In this document: in pieces, positions 1 to 8,048 of the stretch
Layout: the number at the start of each line of letters is the position of its first letter
How positions within the stretch are numbered: the first letter of the stretch is position 1
NCBI GenBank assembly: GCA_965199055.1
Contig: CBDAQR010000004.1
Coordinates: forward strand, 372,001 to 436,000
Direction: 5' to 3'
DNA length: 64,000 bases
Origin: CBDAQR01 sp965199055
Lineage (GTDB): Bacteria > Pseudomonadota > Gammaproteobacteria > Pseudomonadales > Halieaceae
Translations under genes and position numbers: made by a program
The notes under the pieces: generated by a model
What the model was told of the DNA's origin: nothing
The model's input: the letters and a program-made list of their open reading frames with translations, nothing else
Database searches by the model: none

Positions 1-954
1 GGCCTGCCGGTGACCGTTTCCGGTATGACCATCGACCGCCAGTGTTCTTCTGGCCTGATGGCTGTGGCCACGGCTGCCAAGCAAATCATCGACGACGGTA
101 TGAACGTGGTTGTCGGTGGTGGCCTGGAATCCATTAGCCTGGTACAGAATGAGAATATGAACATTCACCGCCTGGTGGATGAAGAGCTGATGAAGATGCA
201 CCCGAATATTCACATGCCCATGCTGCAAACGGCTGAAGTGGTTGCCGACCGCTACAACATCAGCCGCGATGCTATGGACGAGTACGGTCTGCAGTCGCAG
301 GAGCGCACCGCCGCTGCCTATGCCGCAGGCAAGTACGACGACGAATTGGTTCCTGTTACCTGCAATCGTATTACCTGGGACAAGGAAACCGGCGAGCAGG
401 GTGAGGCGGAAGTTACTGTCACCGCAGACGAGGGTGTTCGCGCCACGACGCTGGAAGGCCTGCAGGGCCTCAAAACAGTTATCGACGGCGGTACCATCAC
501 GGCGGGTAATGCCTCTCAGCTGTCTGACGGTTCTGCTGCCCAGGTGGTGATGGACAGCAAGCTCGCCGAGCAAAAAGGCCTTGAGCCCCTGGGTATTTAT
601 CGCGGCATTGCCGTTGCTGGCCTGGAGCCGGATGAAATGGGCATTGGTCCCATTTACGCGGTACCCAAGCTGCTGAAGCAACACGGTCTCAGCGTAGACG
701 ATATTGGCCTGTGGGAACTGAACGAAGCATTTGCCGTGCAGGTTATCTACTGCCGCGACCAACTTGGCATCGACAACGACAAGCTCAACGTTAATGGCGG
801 TGCTATCTCGATTGGCCATCCCTACGGCATGAGCGGCTCGCGCATGATCGGTCACGCGCTGATCGAAGGTAAGCGACGCGGTGTGAAGTATGTTGTTATC
901 ACCATGTGTGTCGGTGGTGGCATGGGTGCTGCTGGCTTGTTCGAGGTTGCCTGA
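1..954 (+). CDS. thiolase family acetyl-CoA acyltransferase (5' partial)
   Basis: Thiolases join or cleave acyl-CoA through a covalent acyl-cysteine, in beta-oxidation or acetoacetyl-CoA formation. The reading frame is open from base 1, so the start lies outside the window. The nucleophile motif DRQCSSGL is visible near the start, followed by NEAF, the GHPYG histidine loop and the second-cysteine motif CVGGGMGAAGL at the C-terminus, so the catalytic set is complete. About 318 residues are present of the usual 390-400, meaning some 75 N-terminal residues are missing. The stop overlaps the next start as TGATG, which indicates an operon with the two dehydrogenases downstream. Whether it is degradative or biosynthetic cannot be told from this fragment. 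Confidence 0.92.
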   Translation, partial: GLPVTVSGMTIDRQCSSGLMAVATAAKQIIDDGMNVVVGGGLESISLVQNENMNIHRLVDEELMKMHPNIHMPMLQTAEVVADRYNISRDAMDEYGLQSQERTAAAYAAGKYDDELVPVTCNRITWDKETGEQGEAEVTVTADEGVRATTLEGLQGLKTVIDGGTITAGNASQLSDGSAAQVVMDSKLAEQKGLEPLGIYRGIAVAGLEPDEMGIGPIYAVPKLLKQHGLSVDDIGLWELNEAFAVQVIYCRDQLGIDNDKLNVNGGAISIGHPYGMSGSRMIGHALIEGKRRGVKYVVITMCVGGGMGAAGLFEVA

Positions 955-1949
955 TGCGCGCACTGACCTGTCCGGAGCTGGGCCCTGGGGACGCTGAAAA
1001 GCTTGTCCTCGAGGGCGACTGGCCCACCGACGAACTCGGTGACAACGATGTGATGATCAATGTGAAGGCGGCGGGCTTGAACTTTCCCGACGTCCTTCAA
1101 ATCCAGGGTAAGTATCAGCACCAGCCGGAACTGCCCTTCGTTGTCGGCAGTGAAATTGCCGGGGTTGTCGAAGCCGTGGGTAGCAACGTCACGCGGTTCA
1201 AGCCTGGCGATGAGGTCTTGTCGCTGTCCGGCGGATTCCGAGATCAAGCGGTATGCAACGAGGGGACGGTGTTTCCCAAGCCCGCAGCGCTGAGTTTCGC
1301 AGAGGCCGCGGGCGTAGCGATCACCTATTTCACGTCTTATTACGCCCTGAAGCAGCGGGCCAACTTGCAGGAAGGGGAAACCCTGTTGGTGCTCGGCGCC
1401 GCTGGAGGTGTAGGCACAACCGCCGTGGAATTGGGCAAGCTGATGGGCGCGAAGGTGATTGCGGCTGCCAGTTCTGATGCCAAGTTGGAAGTGTGTAAAG
1501 AACTGGGTGCTGATGAGGTCATTAACTATGGCCCCGAGGGCACCGACGGCGCGGCTGGATTGAAAGACAAGCTCAAGGAACTCACCGGAGGTCGGGGTGT
1601 AGACGTGGTCTATGATCCCATCGGTGGCGACTTCTCAGAGGCCTGTATTCGCTCCATGGCCTGGAATGGCCGTTTCCTGGTCATTGGCTTTGCCTCCGGA
1701 CCCATTCCGAAAGTGCCGCTGAACCTGGCTCTATTGAAAGGTTGCGCCATCGTAGGTGTGTTCTGGGGTCGCTCCTTGGGCGAGGAGTTCGAAACCAATT
1801 TGGCCAATGTTGCCGAGCTGTGGGAGTTCTTCGAGGCGGGCAAGATTAAGCCAGTTGTGACCGATAACTTTCCCGTTGAGCAGTTCCGCGACGCCTTTCA
1901 ATGCATGACCGAACGGCGCGCACGCGGCAAGGTCATACTCACTTTCTGA
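954..1949 (+). CDS. zinc-independent NADPH:quinone oxidoreductase family protein
   Basis: This is a 331-residue member of the MDR/quinone oxidoreductase family, which reduces quinones or enoyl/enone substrates with NADPH. The N-terminal GroES-like half contains GLNFPDVLQIQGKY and the GSEIAGVV turn. The Rossmann half contains the dinucleotide motif GAAGGVGTTAVELGK at about residues 145-160. The structural-zinc cysteine cluster of true zinc alcohol dehydrogenases is absent. The ATG at 954 overlaps the thiolase stop; an in-frame upstream ATG at 906 would lie inside the thiolase and is not needed. Its stop overlaps the next start as TGATG, so translation of the three genes is probably coupled. 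The substrate is unknown. Confidence 0.88.
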   Translation: MRALTCPELGPGDAEKLVLEGDWPTDELGDNDVMINVKAAGLNFPDVLQIQGKYQHQPELPFVVGSEIAGVVEAVGSNVTRFKPGDEVLSLSGGFRDQAVCNEGTVFPKPAALSFAEAAGVAITYFTSYYALKQRANLQEGETLLVLGAAGGVGTTAVELGKLMGAKVIAAASSDAKLEVCKELGADEVINYGPEGTDGAAGLKDKLKELTGGRGVDVVYDPIGGDFSEACIRSMAWNGRFLVIGFASGPIPKVPLNLALLKGCAIVGVFWGRSLGEEFETNLANVAELWEFFEAGKIKPVVTDNFPVEQFRDAFQCMTERRARGKVILTF

Positions 1950-3085
1950 TGCAGGACTTTGTCTTCAATACTGCCGCCAGCATAATTTGTGCTGGTGGTG
2001 CGTCTTTGAAGCTGCACGAACAGTGCGCATTACTGGGTGTCGCGCGTCCCTTGCTGGTGACTGATCCCATGTTAATGGAGATTGGTCTAGTGCCACCGGT
2101 GATCGATGCGTTAGCCAGCAATGGCTGTACTCCTGAGGTCTATGATCAGGTGCGTGAAGACCCTCCGGAAGAGGTTGTGCTGGCAGCATTCCAGATGGCA
2201 TTGGATGCCGAGGTCGACGGTGTAATAGCCGTGGGCGGGGGCAGTTCCATGGATGTGGCCAAGGTTGTGGCGGTGCTCATGGGTTGTGAGCAATCGCTGG
2301 CAGAGATTTATGGTGTCGATCAGGTTCTTGGCGGGCGCTTACCGCTGATACTGGTGCCGACCACCGCTGGCACAGGCTCGGAGGTAACACCGGTTGCCGT
2401 AATAACCACGGGTGAGACCACCAAGGCCGGTGTTTCTTCAAAGCAACTACTGCCTGATGTGGCGGTACTCGATGCGGATCTGACGCTAGGCTTGCCGCCT
2501 GCGGTCACTGCGATGACCGGCATTGATGCCATGGTGCACGCAATTGAGGCATACACGTCCAAGCACAAGAAGAATCCAATATCTGACAATCTCGCACGCC
2601 AGGCCCTGACCCTGTTGTCGCAGAATATTCGAATAGCCGTGCACGAGGGCTCTGACCGCGATGCGCGGGCAAACATGCTGCTCGGCGCGATGCTCGCAGG
2701 CCAAGCCTTTGCCAACGCTCCGGTTGCGGCGGTGCATGCATTGGCCTATCCACTCGGCGGGCACTACCACATTCCCCATGGGCTCAGTAATTCTTTGGTG
2801 TTGCCATCGGTGTTGCGATTCAACATGAGCGAGGCGGAGCATCTCTACGATGAACTGGCCCCGTTTGTCGCCGGTCGCAGCGGGGCCGGTGCATTGGTCG
2901 ATGAGCTCGAAGCACTTATCGCGGATACGGGGCTGCCGGCCACGCTCAGCGCCGCCAATGTACCCGAAGCCGATCTGCAAATGCTGGCCGAAGATGCCAT
3001 GCTGCAGCAGCGTTTGCTGGTTAATAATCCCCGCGAAGTGGCGCTCGAAGACGCGCTGGCAATATACCAAGCAGCTTTCAGCTAA
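1949..3085 (+). CDS. iron-containing alcohol dehydrogenase
   Basis: This 378-residue protein belongs to the group III (FucO/AdhB-like) iron alcohol dehydrogenases, which interconvert alcohols and aldehydes with NAD(P). The nucleotide motif GGGSSMDVAKV is at about residues 93-103. Metal ligands expected from FucO are present: Asp and His in GIDAMVHAIE, His in AVHALAYPLGG and His in IPHGLSN. The extra FucO histidine four residues after the third ligand is Tyr here. I chose the ATG at 1949 because it overlaps the previous stop and begins the family N-terminus; a frame start at 1901 would lie within the upstream gene. Position suggests oxidation of an alcohol feeding acyl-CoA metabolism. Confidence 0.9.
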   Translation: MQDFVFNTAASIICAGGASLKLHEQCALLGVARPLLVTDPMLMEIGLVPPVIDALASNGCTPEVYDQVREDPPEEVVLAAFQMALDAEVDGVIAVGGGSSMDVAKVVAVLMGCEQSLAEIYGVDQVLGGRLPLILVPTTAGTGSEVTPVAVITTGETTKAGVSSKQLLPDVAVLDADLTLGLPPAVTAMTGIDAMVHAIEAYTSKHKKNPISDNLARQALTLLSQNIRIAVHEGSDRDARANMLLGAMLAGQAFANAPVAAVHALAYPLGGHYHIPHGLSNSLVLPSVLRFNMSEAEHLYDELAPFVAGRSGAGALVDELEALIADTGLPATLSAANVPEADLQMLAEDAMLQQRLLVNNPREVALEDALAIYQAAFS

Positions 3086-3117
3086 GTCGCGTCTCCTTAT
3101 TGTTCGGGGAATAACGT

Positions 3118-3894
3118 ATGTCCGCTTTTCAACGAGATTTGATGCAAGGCAAGGTAGTCCTGGTCACCGGCGGCGGTACGGGTATCGGCAAGGGAATCGC
3201 CACCGCTTTCGGCACACACGGTGCTAAGGTCGCTATTTGCAGTCGGAAGCAAGAAGTGCTCGACGCAACCCGTACTGAACTCGAGCGGCAGGGAATTGAA
3301 TGCTTAGCTATCGCAGCAGATATTCGTGATCCAGAGAGTGTGGAGTCTGTAGTGCAGGCAGTTATCGCAAAGTACGGAAGCCTGGACGTGCTCATCAATA
3401 ATGCGGCTGGAAACTTTCCTGCCCGTATAGAGGATCTCTCCTACAATGCCCTCAAGACCATAGTCGAAATTGACTTGCAGGGCACTTTTAATGTCACTAA
3501 GGCCGCTTTCACTGCATGGCTCAAGGATCATGGTGGTGTTGTTATTAATCTCACTGCGCCCTTCGACAACATGGGAGTCTCCTGGCAGGCACATGCTGCA
3601 GCGGCCAAGGCGGGCGTCGTTTCATTCACACGCAGCGCCGCGGTTGAATGGGCGGGCCTCGGCATCCGCGTGAATGGTATTGCACCTGGCGCTATGGCAA
3701 ACACTGAAGGTGTTGAGCGCATGTCAGATACTTTAACGTCAGGCAAAGGGGCGACGCGCAGCGGAACGACAGAAGATATGGCGAACGCGGCTTTGTTTCT
3801 GGCGAGTGATGCAGCCAGATTTATTAGCGGTGTGAACCTCTATATTGACGGCGCCACCGGTGTGGATAGCCTTAAAGTCGACGTCTACGAATAG
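3118..3894 (+). CDS. SDR oxidoreductase, 2,4-dienoyl-CoA reductase-like
   Basis: This 258-residue short-chain dehydrogenase has the cofactor motif TGGGTGIGKG near the N-terminus and the NNAAGNFPA segment typical of dienoyl-CoA reductases. The usual catalytic Tyr of YxxxK is replaced: the region reads QAHAAAAKAGV, as in peroxisomal 2,4-dienoyl-CoA reductase, where Lys and an Asp do the work. The NTEG segment after APGAM also fits that group. The reaction would be NADPH-dependent reduction of 2,4-dienoyl-CoA during unsaturated fatty acid breakdown. It starts 32 bp after the alcohol dehydrogenase and ends tail-to-tail with the minus-strand sulfotransferase gene, so it closes the operon. Confidence 0.82.
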   Translation: MSAFQRDLMQGKVVLVTGGGTGIGKGIATAFGTHGAKVAICSRKQEVLDATRTELERQGIECLAIAADIRDPESVESVVQAVIAKYGSLDVLINNAAGNFPARIEDLSYNALKTIVEIDLQGTFNVTKAAFTAWLKDHGGVVINLTAPFDNMGVSWQAHAAAAKAGVVSFTRSAAVEWAGLGIRVNGIAPGAMANTEGVERMSDTLTSGKGATRSGTTEDMANAALFLASDAARFISGVNLYIDGATGVDSLKVDVYE

Positions 3895-3903
3895 CCGGTT
3901 GGC

Positions 3904-5799
3904 TCACGCGAAAGCTTGCAATTGCACGGTGTACTGTTGCAGCTGTTCTGAGTAGTTTTTCCAGCGGTCGATAGACGATTGATAGAGCGGTTGCACCACC
4001 TGCTCGTAACTCGGAGTTTGAATCAACGACCGCTTACGGGCGTGTTGATGAAAAGCTCTCGATTCCTGATGCCATTCCAGTCCCAGAAAATCCGTTAGTG
4101 CCTGAGACTCGCTGTCGAAATCCGTCGCGAGCGCCTCGTAACGCACCGTGTGCACCCGTAGTGGCAGCTTTTGCCGGCAGCTATTCCACAGCGCCATGAC
4201 TTTGGAGTAGGCCGTCACTGTGTCTTCCAGACTGGAGAAGTTCGCCATGGCGTCATTGAGTTGATAGAACTGAAAGTAATTGCTCAGCACGACATCGGCG
4301 GGGTTGCGCTGCGCGAATATGAACAAGGCATCGGGGAACAGGCGCTGTGCCAGCGGCACGTGCTCTATGTTCAACGGCAGTTTGTCGACAATCTTTTGTC
4401 CTGGTTGCGCCTCGGCGCATGCAGCAATTTGCTCCAGGTAGTGCTGGCGCAGCGGGTTTAGCTCTGTCTCGTGGAGATCGTAGAGGCATTCTGGATAGTT
4501 GTTGTGGGTTTGTCGGAGCTTCTCAGCGACACCCGACAATACCTGGGCCTCCTCCACTACGCAGAGCGCAGGATGGCTGTCGAGTACCTGGTCGAGAAGC
4601 GTCGTTCCCGAGCGGGGGAACCCCACCAGAAAGACGGGTGACGCCTGTGACTGTGCCGTAGCTGCATCTTGCAACTCCTGCTGATCGAGCACGCGCTGCA
4701 TCCGTGTGATCCTTTCCAGGTAGCGCTGACCGTCGACGCGTGCGAAGGCTGCACTGTAGCGTTGGCGGTCGTTGCCGTCTCGGAAGGCGTTAAAAGCCTG
4801 CTCAAAATGGCCTTGTGCATCCAGTATTTTGCCCATCTCAAAGAATCGCCTGATTAGGAACTCCTCAGGCATTTGCGCATTCTCCAATTGCTCGAGAATG
4901 CTGAGTGCTTCCTCGCTACGCTGCTGTCGGCGTAACACCACAGCCTTGTTAAACAGGCATTGGTGATTACCGGGTGCTTGCTCCAGTGCACGTTCCAGGC
5001 TGGCAAGGGCTTCGTCCAACTGATTGCGACGCTCCTGTAGGGCGGCCAGGTTGCTGTGTGCTTCTATCAGTTGGGGCGCCAGCTTGATCGCTTCTCTCAA
5101 GTGGCGCTCCGCTTCCTCCAGGCGGCCCGAAACACGCAGCGCAGTACCCAGATTGGCGTGGGCGGGTGCCAGCTTCGAGTCTATGGCGATTGCTTTTCGA
5201 TAGGCGTTTATCGCCCGCTTGGTATTGCCTCTCAATTGCTCGCTAATACCGAGGTTGTAGTGTGCGGGTGCGTAGTCAGGGTTTAGCTCCAGTGCGCTGC
5301 GATATGCCGCAATCGCTTCTTTGAACTTGCCCATGCTCTTAAAGGTATTGCCCATATTGTTGTGGCCGAGCATGAAGTCCGGGTGAAAATCGACCAGCAG
5401 CCGATAGTGGTGCAGCGCGGCGTCCAGTCGACCCAGTCGTTTGAGCATATTGGCCAGATTGTAATGCGCGTCGCGGTGCCTGGGGTCTATCTGCAAGCCC
5501 TTGAGGTAGCTACTTACCGCGTTATCAGTTCGGCCAAGTTCCCGCAGAGCGTTGGCAAGACTGACGTAGGCGTCGGGGTTATCTGGCGTTGCTTTCACGG
5601 AATCTGCGAAACACTCGGCGGCGCGAGTGTAATTGCCGCGTTCAAAGGCATCGAGGCCTCTCTGATAACTGCCCCCGGCGGCGGGCGCGTTTGAAGCGGT
5701 GAACTGCGACTCTTGCGAGGCGTACCTCCGTACCACGTGGCATTGCGTAGGCGTCGAGCTTATTCTAGGTAGGGAATGCAGGCGCGACGCGCGCTTCAC
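3904..5799 (-). CDS. tetratricopeptide repeat sulfotransferase
   Basis: This 631-residue protein joins about eight TPR repeats (roughly residues 44-310, for example AHYNLANMLKRLGRLDAALH) to a C-terminal sulfotransferase domain. The PAPS-binding loop VGFPRSGTTLLDQVL is at about residues 392-406. Such proteins transfer sulfate from PAPS to tyrosine or glycan substrates, with the TPRs presumably presenting the acceptor; no acceptor can be named here. The call starts at GTG 5799, but no convincing ribosome site is visible and the first 40 residues look unlike a domain, so the true start may be an inner codon such as GTG 5736. There is no clear signal peptide, so a cytoplasmic location is likely. 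It lies 58 bp downstream of the flavin monooxygenase gene. Confidence 0.85.
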   Translation of the reverse strand: MKRASRLHSLPRISSTPTQCHVVRRYASQESQFTASNAPAAGGSYQRGLDAFERGNYTRAAECFADSVKATPDNPDAYVSLANALRELGRTDNAVSSYLKGLQIDPRHRDAHYNLANMLKRLGRLDAALHHYRLLVDFHPDFMLGHNNMGNTFKSMGKFKEAIAAYRSALELNPDYAPAHYNLGISEQLRGNTKRAINAYRKAIAIDSKLAPAHANLGTALRVSGRLEEAERHLREAIKLAPQLIEAHSNLAALQERRNQLDEALASLERALEQAPGNHQCLFNKAVVLRRQQRSEEALSILEQLENAQMPEEFLIRRFFEMGKILDAQGHFEQAFNAFRDGNDRQRYSAAFARVDGQRYLERITRMQRVLDQQELQDAATAQSQASPVFLVGFPRSGTTLLDQVLDSHPALCVVEEAQVLSGVAEKLRQTHNNYPECLYDLHETELNPLRQHYLEQIAACAEAQPGQKIVDKLPLNIEHVPLAQRLFPDALFIFAQRNPADVVLSNYFQFYQLNDAMANFSSLEDTVTAYSKVMALWNSCRQKLPLRVHTVRYEALATDFDSESQALTDFLGLEWHQESRAFHQHARKRSLIQTPSYEQVVQPLYQSSIDRWKNYSEQLQQYTVQLQAFA

Positions 5800-5857
5800 G
5801 ACGAAGTGCTACGTCATTGCGATGAATGGCAGTTTAACGGCGCTGAGAGGGCGCCGC

Positions 5858-6850
5858 TCAGTTGAGCTGCGCGCCTACCTCTGCAGCAATTTCGAGGGAG
5901 CGCACGCGTTTTTCATGGTCAAAGATCGAGGAAACGAGCATGAGTTCATCGGCGCCAGTGCGCTCGATAAAGCTGCCCATCGCTTCGCCGACTTGAGCGG
6001 GTGTGCCTACCGCCGAGCAGCGCACGATCTCCGCCACGGTTTGCCGTTCCATGGCCGACAGTGACTCTTCAAACCCTGCGACCGGTGGAGGCAACTGGCC
6101 TGGATTGCCCTGGCGTAAGCGGACGAAGGATTGCAGGGAGGAGGTGCGCAATAATTTTGCCTCATCCTCTGTTTCCGCAGCGCAGACATTAAAACCCAGC
6201 ATCACATAGGGCTTCTCGAGCTGTTCAGATGGCTCAAACTTCTCCCGGTACATCTCAATCGCGGCGTCCAGGTAGGCCGGGGCGAAGTGAGATGCAAAAG
6301 CGTAAGGCAATCCCAGCATGGCGGCTAGCCCGGCGCCGTAGAGGCTGGAGCCCAATATCCACAGAGGAACATGCGTTCCCTGCCCGGGCACCGCCAGTAC
6401 ACGCTGGTTGTCCCGCGGCTCCGCGAAATAGTGCTGCAGTTCTACCACGTCGCGCGGGAAGTCATCGATATTGCCATTGAGGGTCCGGCGCAGCGCCTGC
6501 GCGGTCACCTGGTCTGTACCGGGTGCGCGGCCCAGACCCAGATCGATTCGATTCGGGTAGAGTTCCGCCAGGGTGCCAAATTGCTCCGCGATGACCAGCG
6601 GGGCATGGTTCGGCAGCATCACGCCGCCCGCACCCACGCGGATTCGAGAGGTGCCTCCTGCCAGGTGGCCGATAACCACCGCGGTCGCGGAACTCGCTAT
6701 ACCCTTCATGTTGTGGTGTTCTGCTACCCAGTAGCGCTCGAAACCCCAGCGCTCCGCATGACGAATCAGATCGAGGGAATTGGCTAAAGCGTCGGCGGGG
6801 GTGCTGCCTTCGCAGACGGGGGCCAGGTCGAGAATCGAGAGCTTGGTCAC
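5858..6850 (-). CDS. LLM class (luciferase-like) flavin-dependent oxidoreductase
   Basis: This 330-residue protein belongs to the bacterial luciferase-like flavin monooxygenase family, closest in feel to the YhbW type. Visible family segments are WVAEHHNMKGIASSA, GGVMLPNHAPLVIAEQFGTL and RIDLGLGRAPGTD, which build the flavin-binding barrel. The GTG at 6850 begins VTKLSILDLAPV, the standard family N-terminus, and comes one base after the stop of the upstream MFS gene. A longer frame starting near 7144 runs through the MFS gene and is not credible. The tight spacing implies co-transcription with the transporter and decarboxylase. The natural substrate is not deducible. Confidence 0.88.
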   Translation of the reverse strand: MTKLSILDLAPVCEGSTPADALANSLDLIRHAERWGFERYWVAEHHNMKGIASSATAVVIGHLAGGTSRIRVGAGGVMLPNHAPLVIAEQFGTLAELYPNRIDLGLGRAPGTDQVTAQALRRTLNGNIDDFPRDVVELQHYFAEPRDNQRVLAVPGQGTHVPLWILGSSLYGAGLAAMLGLPYAFASHFAPAYLDAAIEMYREKFEPSEQLEKPYVMLGFNVCAAETEDEAKLLRTSSLQSFVRLRQGNPGQLPPPVAGFEESLSAMERQTVAEIVRCSAVGTPAQVGEAMGSFIERTGADELMLVSSIFDHEKRVRSLEIAAEVGAQLN

Positions 6851-6851
6851 T

Positions 6852-8048
6852 TTACGTTTTCCGGCGGGTGAACAGGATGACAATGAATAATATGGCAAAC
6901 ACCGCCGCACTAAACCAACTGGCGTACACCGGTTCCATTTGATAGAGCCAGCCCGCAATGGGTGGGCCGGCACCGAAGCCGAGCGCGGGACAGGCGCTAA
7001 CCAGGCCGGCCACCGCCCCCTGCTCGTGGGGAGTGACTGCGAGCGATGCGCCGGCCGAGATGCTGGGCATGGATAGGCCCAGCCCGGTACCCATAAAGGC
7101 CATGCCCACGGCGAGCAGGGGGAAGGATTCGAAGATACCGACAAAGAACGCTGCGCAAATCAGTGAGATCAGCCCGATAAGAATGAATTGCTCCGGTTCC
7201 AGATTGAGTCGTGCCACGAGTAGCCATTGGGCGGCGAAGGCAAATATGGCCGATATCATGAGTGCGGCACCGGTCATCTGTGCGGTTTCGATGCCAGTTA
7301 GCAAGAGCCTGTCTTGTACGCTAAATCCCAGCGTTTGCTGAATACCGGCGAAGCCCATGAAGAGTCCCACCGCCGCCACCAGGTAGCGCACGATGCGTGG
7401 ATCGCGAAAGCGCAGACGGGTACGCACAGCTCGAGCCGTCAGATCTTCCGGCGGAGTCCGCGGCAGCTTGAGTGCCGTGATGACGGCGGCGACCGCGGTC
7501 AAAAAACCAGCAAAAAACAATGGCGCGAGTAAACCAAAGGTGGCCAATGCGCCGCTGACAGCAGGGCCGAGGATAGTTCCCAGGCTATTGGCTGCTCCCA
7601 GTTTTGCCATGGCTTTTACCCGCTGCTCGGGGCCGCTGTGATCCGCTGCATAGGCCGTGCAGGCCGGCATGGTGGCCGACATGATCACGGATTGTGCGCA
7701 GCGCGATACGAGCACCAATACGTAAAAACCAACGCCCGCACTGACCAGGCCCATGATGGCCACCTGGAACGTGCTGGCGAAGCCCAGCGTGCCGAAGGTG
7801 TAGCCCAGCAGCCCGATCAGGATCACCGGCTTGCGGCCTACACGGTCGGAGTATCGCCCCCAGAACGGTGAGCTGAACCCAAACACGAGTGCTGAGACCG
7901 CGATGATCGAAGTAATCTGCACCTCTGAGAGCTGCACTTCCCGACCCAGCGGCGGCAGAATCGCGAACACCAGTGACTGGCCTATCGCGACGGTCAACAG
8001 GCTGAACAACAGAACAGCCGACTGCTGGCGGTTCAGGCCCGCTGTCAT
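6852..8048 (-). CDS. MFS transporter
   Basis: This 398-residue integral membrane protein shows the alternating hydrophobic pattern of about twelve transmembrane helices. Between helices 2 and 3 it has the major-facilitator signature GRYSDRVGRKPVILIG. TetA/drug-efflux-like features include the VISASVLVFGFSSPFWGR-type segment before that loop and the C-terminal helix ending in RRKT. Its ATG at 8048 overlaps the decarboxylase stop by four bases (ATGA), and its stop lies one base from the next gene. Co-expression with a PLP decarboxylase suggests export of an amine or exchange of amino acid and amine, but sequence alone does not fix the substrate. Confidence 0.88.
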   Translation of the reverse strand: MTAGLNRQQSAVLLFSLLTVAIGQSLVFAILPPLGREVQLSEVQITSIIAVSALVFGFSSPFWGRYSDRVGRKPVILIGLLGYTFGTLGFASTFQVAIMGLVSAGVGFYVLVLVSRCAQSVIMSATMPACTAYAADHSGPEQRVKAMAKLGAANSLGTILGPAVSGALATFGLLAPLFFAGFLTAVAAVITALKLPRTPPEDLTARAVRTRLRFRDPRIVRYLVAAVGLFMGFAGIQQTLGFSVQDRLLLTGIETAQMTGAALMISAIFAFAAQWLLVARLNLEPEQFILIGLISLICAAFFVGIFESFPLLAVGMAFMGTGLGLSMPSISAGASLAVTPHEQGAVAGLVSACPALGFGAGPPIAGWLYQMEPVYASWFSAAVFAILFIVILFTRRKT